Of a stretch of DNA of 64,000 nucleotides, positions 61,901 through 64,000 are shown one piece after another (position 1 is the stretch's first letter; each line of letters opens with the position of its first letter). The notes under the pieces are model-generated. The model was given only the letters and a program-made list of their open reading frames with translations, made no database searches and had not been told where the DNA came from. The DNA lies in the NCBI RefSeq assembly GCF_024763615.1, contig NC_077223.1:96100627-96164626 (forward strand), written 5' to 3'. This DNA comes from Phlebotomus papatasi (lineage: Eukaryota > Arthropoda > Insecta > Diptera > Psychodidae). Both the position numbers and the translations under genes were made by a program.

Positions 61901-63362
61901 TCCATACAGGATTTTAGTTTTCAGGATTTCGAATTGGTTTTCAGAATTTTGGCTTTTGAGATTTAAACCCATTCGGGATTTTGTCTTTTCGGTATTTTGG
62001 CTTTCGGGATTTCGATCCAATCGGGATTGCGGTTTTTAGGAATTTTGGCTTTTTGAAATCTTGACTTTAGGGATTTCGACCCATTCAGGATTTTCATTTT
62101 CACGATTTCGATCTAATCAGAATTTTGGCTTTGAGATTTCGACTCATTCGGGATTTTGTCTTTTTGGAATTTTATCTTTCGGGATCTCGATCTATTCGGG
62201 ACTTCGATCCATTGGAGATTTTGGTTTTATGGAATTTTGATTTTTTGATATCTCGACTTTCGGGACTTCGACTCATCCAAGATTTTGGCTTTCAGGATTT
62301 TCACCTAATCAGAATTTTGGCTTTCGGGATTTCGACCTGTTCGGGATCTTGGCTTTTGGGATTTGAACCCATTCGGCATAAGGTTTCTTCGAGATTTTGG
62401 ATATTTGATAGGCTACACCTTTCTCCCTTTCACTGTACTCTTATTCGAGGTAAACTTAACCAGACTCTATCTCTGATATTTATTAACCGATTCCAATGAA
62501 TATTTCTAACCTGAGTTTCTTTACTTCCTTTTGTAAATCTTATATTATCATCCTTTTATAACAGACAATAATCACTGATAAGCTTCAATAAGCTTATTAC
62601 GGTAACTGTGATTTTTGTACAATCATTCTCGGGACCTTTGTAACTTGAGAACCTTACAATTCGGAATGCATGTAAATTCGATTGTGAGTTGGATTTCAAG
62701 CATTTCAAGAATAAAAAAATACATAAAGAAATATATATCGACATTTTGAACAATTTTCTTTTGGATCGTAACCAATCTAAAAGCAAAAGGGACTCACCTA
62801 GAAGACAGTAATGGGATAGGACAGTCATTGCCTCCAGCTGAGCCAAAATGTAATCCGGAGGAAGAATAATCTTCCCAGTTCTGGTCACCTTATCCAGATT
62901 TGTGCAAATCTGATGGACAACACTGATCACAATGTTTGTCAGGCTGCCAAAGACGTAGCATCCCAGCGATGACGTCACTACATCTGTCCAGTTTTTGTGC
63001 AAATGGCGCAAATGATCAGCCTGAAGAGCATTCAAAATGGCTGAGAGGAACATTGGTTGCTGACTAACTGGACAATTGGGCAGATATTTGACATTTGTGG
63101 GAGTACTAGAAGCTGGACGAGTTGGAGACTGTGATCCCGAACTTTCACCCTGACTCCGACTATCACTGTCACCCTTTTGCACAGTCACCTCATACTCCAA
63201 CTTAATCACGGCCAGAAGTAGCCGCAGAGATTCAATTTGAAAAGACTCCAAATGGAGCTTTTCATCGTCCGGATCATTAAATCGCAGAATGTCATCGGTA
63301 AATGTTACTGGATCCTTGAATGTGAAACTATGGACTGACGTCAGGATACAATGAAGAACAAT
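34754..63362 (-). CDS. Dop1: Dop1 (Dopey) C-terminal ~936 residues, seven exons
   Basis: Minus-strand 3' part of the Dopey gene. Exons in transcript order are 63362-62798, 58938-57592, 57528-57376, 54055-53860, 42080-41913, 41832-41670 and 34972-34754; each GT..AG join preserves frame. The full family protein is roughly 2,400 aa, so the N-terminal half lies beyond the right edge. Dopey proteins are large cytosolic, peripheral-membrane scaffolds of the Golgi and endosomes that work with Mon2 and a P4-ATPase flippase. Recognised blocks are LEFLSPISLHHGVNFLAAVAV, KKDQRDLHDITSRLVEA, EQTTWLRRNLAVK, FTSKEQEYEQRAALLKRLAF, FLCFRVLLLRMSP, YRWAFV and the terminal DFLEKM. Introns of 3.3-11.8 kb are stuffed with repeats, including a complete transposon in antisense. 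Confidence 0.93.
35648..36929 (-). mobile_element. TA-flanked GGGGAGACCGG element, 1.28 kb, copy 2 (inverted)
   Basis: Ends GGGGAGACCGGGGAGGTTTG and CCTATCCGGTCTCCCC with TA at 35646-35647 and 36930-36931. Its body is the reverse complement of 31828-33114, with few differences over ~1.28 kb, and the copies are 2.5 kb apart. It lies in the last Dop1 intron. Confidence 0.82.
37413..37918. mobile_element. Fold-back MITE, TGCCCTAGACA ends, TTA duplication
   Basis: TGCCCTAGACAGACTAACGA on the left and TCGTAAGTGTGTCTAGGGCA on the right are inverted. Arms of ~140 bp (GCCTCGTTT, CAGGAACTGG, AAACCCACG blocks) fold back. TTA flanks both sides (37410-37412, 37919-37921), as expected for PIF/Harbinger-type insertions. 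Confidence 0.68.
38256..38415 (+). pseudogene. Remnant of a pogo-like transposase HTH (psq) domain
   Basis: Read in pieces, the sequence gives RFYEKDDVEKA, a stop codon, EKFRKGKLLRESARKFEM, then after a frame change LQDKFHGRSQGL. This order (acidic helix, R-G-K-L turn, R-K-F helix, L-x-D-K/R-x-x-G-R) is that of the pipsqueak-type HTH at the N-terminus of pogo/Tigger transposases. The break is by one stop and one shift. No catalytic domain follows. Confidence 0.5.
38982..39510 (+). mobile_element. piggyBac-like MITE, TTAA-flanked, copy 1 (529 bp)
   Basis: TTAA at 38978-38981 and 39511-39514 bracket a 529-bp unit that starts CCCATTCAGTCAATG and ends CATGGTAAGGAATGGG. CCC-starting ends with TTAA duplications are piggyBac-type. 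A full second copy lies inverted in the transposon's first intron at 44119-44643. No transposase. Confidence 0.72.
39860..40440 (+). repeat. Two diverged tandem units of ~285 bp
   Basis: The pattern AGTTCA..AAAATCACC..GGGGCGCT, a GTTGTAG block and TATCTCCGGTTCTA, ending TTTTGAC, appears from ~39860 and again from ~40150. The units are much diverged. No ORF. Confidence 0.5.
40441..41669. other. Dop1 intron sequence, nothing recognised
   Basis: AT-rich unique DNA up to the donor of exon F. Confidence 0.4.
41670..41832 (-). CDS. Dop1: Dop1 exon F
   Basis: 163 nt. It continues as MYRWAFVAGLNDY, a variable linker, and FIPHVTRIARLMDYR, the conserved helix before the C-terminus. Donor CCG|GTAAGT, phase 0. 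Confidence 0.88.
41913..42080 (-). CDS. Dop1: Dop1 exon E
   Basis: 168 nt, acceptor GAATTTAG|TCAAC. It encodes HIRVLSGLDSTW, a short Ser/Gly/Asn loop and LETAKLLELGCVLPATNLPH. Joined to exon F over an 80-bp intron. Confidence 0.88.
42803..42958. mobile_element. 156-bp fold-back MITE inside the Harbinger-like MITE
   Basis: Arms 42803-42858 and 42903-42958 are complementary with few mismatches (GGTGAAAATATTGTAAAAAA and its complement), around a 44-nt centre. TA lies on each side (42801-42802, 42959-42960). Confidence 0.75.
42961..43430 (+). repeat. Left subterminal tandem repeats (~120 bp x ~4)
   Basis: Units start near 42961, 43085, 43206 and 43328. Each has AATCGAAAATGTTA, AACATTC, GTTAATTTTACCC, ATCTGAAATCGGTGTAAAT and a GTGTATTAGGGGT stretch. 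The last unit is degenerate. These are likely transposase or accessory-protein binding sites. Confidence 0.75.
43850..46802 (+). CDS. CACTA element accessory protein (ORF1), six exons
   Basis: Predicted 496-aa protein. Exons are 43850-44092, 44683-44961, 45298-45496, 45572-45744, 46079-46235 and 46363-46802; all joins are GT..AG and in frame. It starts MSEEVGENSG with an acidic N-terminus. Segments include RLRHCGVINLAHLASMTAES (helical, ~34-53), RERNILVTIIIEDNLKHEL (~127-145), a Lys/Ser-rich linker with YYKPRLRKSEKK, and an acidic Trp-rich region (IQWLKENKEPWLEVLEKWQ). The C-terminal ~150 residues (IIPPGNMRGNKK.. to ENILKQIL) look folded. I know no named domain; similarly placed ORFs upstream of animal EnSpm transposases suggest a DNA-binding or assembly factor. 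Intron 1 consists mostly of a MITE. The TAA stop is 9 nt before the transposase ATG and in the same frame. Confidence 0.8.
44119..44643 (-). mobile_element. piggyBac-like MITE, copy 2, inside the ORF1 intron
   Basis: Reverse-orientation copy of 38982-39510, bounded by TTAA (44115-44118 and 44644-44647). It starts CCACATACGC and ends CTGACTGAATGG. Without it the intron would be ~60 bp, the normal size here. Confidence 0.75.
46812..49370 (+). CDS. CACTA/EnSpm (Tnp2-like) transposase, 852 aa, single exon
   Basis: DDE transposase of the CMC superfamily. Two C2H2 zinc fingers lie at residues 5-28 (C-x4-C..H-x4-H) and 38-60 (CMDSKCGQ..HIQKH). An acidic, Ser/Asn-rich linker spans ~65-160. The catalytic region carries a first acidic site in LYADSFEINN (D343), the block GPHSEQVCGIYYSIP, a second in VLGDNLALKELLGF (D435), a CRFC cysteine pair (455-458), DIMHDLYLGVCKYDL (517-531), PKHHHLLHY (657-665), and the C-terminal acidic residue in WCFRFEAKH (E684). 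These match animal EnSpm transposases as I know them; exact catalytic assignment is inferred. The ATG directly precedes the first finger. No introns, no internal stop. Poly(A) signal 36 nt after the stop. Confidence 0.87.
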   Translation: MHLLCCISICKKRFQKDTQLFNHLRKHHKTPVDFEYTCMDSKCGQIYQNYYNYRSHIQKHNQQTAKLSKQKSDISTIKNTYDSNQSTSGPQKLTKENIFEENDNYSYLSASSSLSNISEFFFDTPMEMDNDVEASQSILTQSDSNLFTITPNANREESETRSGLQNSLLRFSLSLQSKPNITRKNVIDIQKEVRENVIKPIVTDFKSFLQFLPENKQAEFRSCLDEIENAAEITKTEYRLTKYMERQLLFKKPIHFFSNNEIAEEVIIARSLDLTKFQGSLHDMSFQLKRFFECGDNLKITLNNIETLKTGPILSHFINAFYWNRKCQHFGNKIVLPIFLYADSFEINNNQGPHSEQVCGIYYSIPVIPNYCLSSEKNIFVAGFIKAKDLSSFGNHIGLSKLIEMLNHLEEEGILIQTKTQSTRIYFSLGQVLGDNLALKELLGFSKSFNINMLCRFCLMNKGETQTATREIPSKLRDRSNYNECIQEDTLKESGIRENSVFNSLNSFHVTDNISNDIMHDLYLGVCKYDLCHVLNYFIFEKKYFTLDELNDRKQNFPYGTYFSNNKSSPIRKNDITKKNLKMNAAEVKTFTHFILLMIGNFVKASDPVHKFLVVLIKILDIVHLSKFDEVTLDKLANLIADHNQMYIDLFNDTLKPKHHHLLHYVNIIKNSGPLTALWCFRFEAKHQVFKKYAQSVTSRINICYTLAIKTGMIFANSLLNNDFFHLEINYENHLKVTTKAQNYYDYLPYSVRDICEIQTIRKLSYKNLKFDVYNYISHENKIFRIEEMIMETGKPLLITRQIRVFFSQKYQSYKYLSDYEGFKIVYPDEIQNYSTEEVKLNDEIYIRFIQN
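49406..49411 (+). promoter_or_regulatory. Poly(A) signal of the CACTA transcript
   Basis: AATAAA 36 nt after the transposase stop and before a GT/T-rich stretch. Confidence 0.6.
49490..49981 (+). repeat. Right subterminal repeats of the CACTA element
   Basis: Two ~122-bp units (near 49660 and 49785) share TTTTTTCAGCATATCTTATG, ACGAAAAGAG and ATCCGAAAATGTTAA. They are followed by the end segment with GTTGATATATTTTTACACCT that is copied in all five MITEs. Confidence 0.75.
50102..50194. repeat. ~90-bp palindromic repeat
   Basis: TTAAGCCGAGAGACGGCTTA at 50102-50121 and CTAAGCCGTCTCTCGGCTAA at 50172-50191 are complementary. The first is itself palindromic (AAGCCGtctcTCGGCTT-type core). With the TGCCCAAGACATACTTACGA sequence at 42648 it may be part of yet another, outermost element. 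Confidence 0.55.
50504..50745 (+). pseudogene. Possible degraded mariner-type transposase fragment
   Basis: The translation KLRLSYRKIVREVHISRTTM resembles the second helix-turn-helix of mariner-like transposases (R-K-(I/M)-A-R-E-x-N-(I/M)-S-x-x-T), followed by degenerate YEKDSKIPE and an alternate-frame LDERRSCFA. It is short and truncated, with no DD(E/D) domain. It could be chance. Confidence 0.3.
50770..51205. repeat. Fold-back repeat with nested hairpins
   Basis: GAGCTTTCGGTCCTGAATAT..GTCGACTAAACTA (50851-50895) is mirrored by TAGTTTAGTCGACCACTGAA..GACCGAAAGCTC (50922-50970). GGCCAGTAGAATTTGAATTA (50798) is mirrored near 51160-51188. A related inverted pair is at 51725-51800 / 51870-51950. 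No gene is seen; the ORFs here are by-products. Confidence 0.55.
52682..52925 (-). mobile_element. CACTA/EnSpm-derived MITE, copy d
   Basis: Starts with a mutated AACTGAGAAAAAATGAGG and ends TTTTCTATCAGTG. It has a GA duplication on both sides (52680-52681, 52926-52927) and the same internal layout as the other copies with point changes. Confidence 0.83.
53215..53466 (-). mobile_element. CACTA/EnSpm-derived MITE, copy e
   Basis: Starts CACTAAGAAAAAAAAGAGG and ends CGGATTTCTCTCAGTA. An AT duplication lies on both sides (53213-53214, 53467-53468). It is ~400 bp from Dop1 exon D. Confidence 0.83.
53860..54055 (-). CDS. Dop1: Dop1 exon D
   Basis: 196 nt, acceptor CATGTAG|AACAA. It encodes EQLANSLRLEK, FLCFRVLLLRMSPDHVTSLW and MVQVLLSIEQELKTD. 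The next intron is 11.8 kb and contains the CACTA element. Confidence 0.9.
55140..56860. repeat. Degenerate tandem array (GAAAATCCGCGAAAAATTTCG units) in a Dop1 intron
   Basis: About 1.7 kb of ~28-bp units with core GAAAATCCGCGAAAAATTTC joined by GTGCCCAC or CAGCCCAC variants. Longer higher-order repeats occur, for example CTTTTAAAAGATTCGTGTCA at three places. The ORFs on both strands here (FRGL-, KIREKF-type peptides) are artefacts of the repeat. Confidence 0.82.
57169..57275. repeat. ~105-bp fold-back MITE beside Dop1 exon C
   Basis: CCTCTACACACTAGAGAAAT..ATGTCCATATTG and its complement TAATATGGACATAAATTTCT..GTGTAGAGG form arms of ~38 bp around a 30-nt loop, 100 bp from the exon C donor. 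Confidence 0.7.
57376..57528 (-). CDS. Dop1: Dop1 exon C
   Basis: 153 nt across a 63-bp intron from exon B. It encodes RVSLTQTGGLNIFTSKEQEY, then EQRAALLKRLAFVIFCSELD and KYMPEIQ. Donor CAAG|GTAGGC. Confidence 0.92.
57592..58938 (-). CDS. Dop1: Dop1 exon B (largest)
   Basis: 1,347 nt with acceptor CATTTAG|CTAAG; the carried-over G makes the first codon GCT. It holds the most conserved part: LSHLPRIVASVAALW, FLSPISLHHGVNFLAAVAVA, KKDQRDLHDITSR, LEQTTWLRRNLAVK and MYNITPYLKNH. Donor ATGA|GTGAGT. Confidence 0.92.
58939..61149. other. Dop1 intron, left part
   Basis: No gene. Similar blocks with GGACACCGAAAATTT and TTGTTCCAAAAAT occur near 59640-59700 and 60100-60160. Otherwise nothing is recognised. 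Confidence 0.4.
61150..62400. repeat. Degenerate tandem array (GGCTTTCGGGATTTCGACCC units) in a Dop1 intron
   Basis: Units of ~17-35 bp such as GGGATTTTGGCTTTCGGGAT and TTCGACCCATTCGGGATTTT run from ~61380 to 62400. The first 130 bp (61150-61280, CCCGAAAAGCCAAAATCCTG) are the same units on the opposite strand. The FRISTQSGF-type ORFs are artefacts. Confidence 0.8.
62798..63362 (-). CDS. Dop1: Dop1 exon A (leftmost in protein order within the window)
   Basis: Acceptor CTTTGCAG|ATT at the upper end, donor CTAG|GTGAGT at the lower end; 565 nt, leaving one base over. It encodes VHSFTFKDPVTF, a Ser-rich low-complexity stretch (SRSQGESSGSQSPTRPAS) and GSLTNIVISVVHQICTNLDK. The open frame beyond the donor is intron read-through. 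Confidence 0.88.
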
Positions 63363-64000
63363 CTGCAAAGTCATTGAGGAAATATTGACTCAATACATTT
63401 CTCGGAGCTCTTGTGTTTGAATTGACTTATCAATCAATCATTGTTTGCCTGAATGTGCTTTTAGGCCCGAACACGTGATCTGAATCCCATATTGAGTCAC
63501 TATCTAATACCCTCCAATTGAAAGATCAATGGCCTTTCTAGTGAATTCAATTAAGCATTGCGCCATGGTTTGCATAGTAAAATTGAACGTAAACATAAGA
63601 AATGCGATAAGCGTTAATTATTTTATAGTTAGATCAACAATTTTGTTTTGGCTTGACCGAAAATGTGCTTAGTTTTTGTGGTTGAGTGTCTAACCTTGAT
63701 ATTTATCGTGCCTCAATCTGCTCTCACTTAAATAGGTTAAATCAGAAGTTTTAGGTTATGTTCATCCTGACTTATAAAATTCCAGAGATTTTTGTCATGC
63801 AACCACTTAATATTTCATGTGGAAGAAATTGTTCTCTCAATTAAATATTTAAATTCAAAATGTATCAAATTTTAACCTTAAAAACATGAAAACGGCGGAA
63901 CATTTAATATGTTTCCGAAGTGTTTACTCAATTCCGGAGGAATAGAATTCAAGATTTTTCTATTATAAGAAAGAAATAGCATACATGTTACATGATTTTT
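63363..64000. other. Upstream Dop1 intron, edge of window
   Basis: AT-rich; no further exon seen. The rest of Dop1 lies to the right. Confidence 0.5.

Noticed and set aside
61343..62499. ORFs rich in FRISTxSGF/IRDFGF
   Set aside because: Same reason: tandem repeat by-products with several frames open at once.
62556..62797. Continuation of the Dop1 exon A frame to 62556
   Set aside because: A strong GTGAGT donor at 62797 joins in phase to exon B; the residues beyond have no Dopey similarity.

Overview
The window is AT-rich eukaryotic DNA. It is almost certainly from a dipteran insect: there are spliced genes with 60-80 bp introns beside very long ones, an arthropod-type Inr+DPE core promoter, a tandem array of insect-type SLC17 transporters and an insect-like Dopey (Dop1) gene. 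A phlebotomine sand fly or another nematoceran would fit, but the sequence alone does not settle the species.

Layout. Positions 1-12,248 hold three tandem plus-strand SLC17-type (MFS) transporter genes: the 3' half of one (1-818), a complete one (2042-3694) and a complete one with a 3.3 kb intron (6962-12248). From 12.2 to 19.5 kb there is no gene, only repeat families. A four-transmembrane protein gene follows on the plus strand. Its CDS is two exons, 26195-26390 and 30312-30694. I infer a 5' non-coding exon from a strong Inr+DPE promoter at 19505, and a poly(A) signal lies at 31151. From 34,754 to the right edge runs the C-terminal part of Dop1 on the minus strand: seven exons that join in phase, separated by introns of 63 bp to 11.8 kb and ending at the true C-terminus. 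The two genes are convergent.

The most striking object is an apparently intact 7,021-bp CACTA/EnSpm-type DNA transposon (42961-49981) inside a Dop1 intron and antisense to it. It has CACTG termini, a TA target duplication, subterminal tandem repeats at both ends, a six-exon accessory gene (496 aa) and an uninterrupted 852-aa zinc-finger transposase. The transposase ORF begins 9 nt after the accessory-gene stop and in the same reading frame. Five ~250-bp deletion derivatives (MITEs) of the same family lie elsewhere in the window. The transposon sits in a nest: it abuts a fold-back MITE at one TA in the centre of a PIF/Harbinger-like MITE (TTA duplication). Its own first intron has been filled by a ~525-bp TTAA-flanked piggyBac-like MITE that also occurs at 38982.

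Most of the remaining non-coding DNA is made of MITE families with TA target duplications. These include GGGGAGACCGG, GGGGAAAGTGACC and GGGTAAGTGTGCC types, the last carrying decayed pogo-like HTH coding pieces. There is also a CAGTAGACTCTC type and an 83-bp element with Stowaway-like ends. Two Dop1 introns contain degenerate tandem arrays of ~28-35 bp units. No tRNA, rRNA, CRISPR array or virus-derived gene was recognised.
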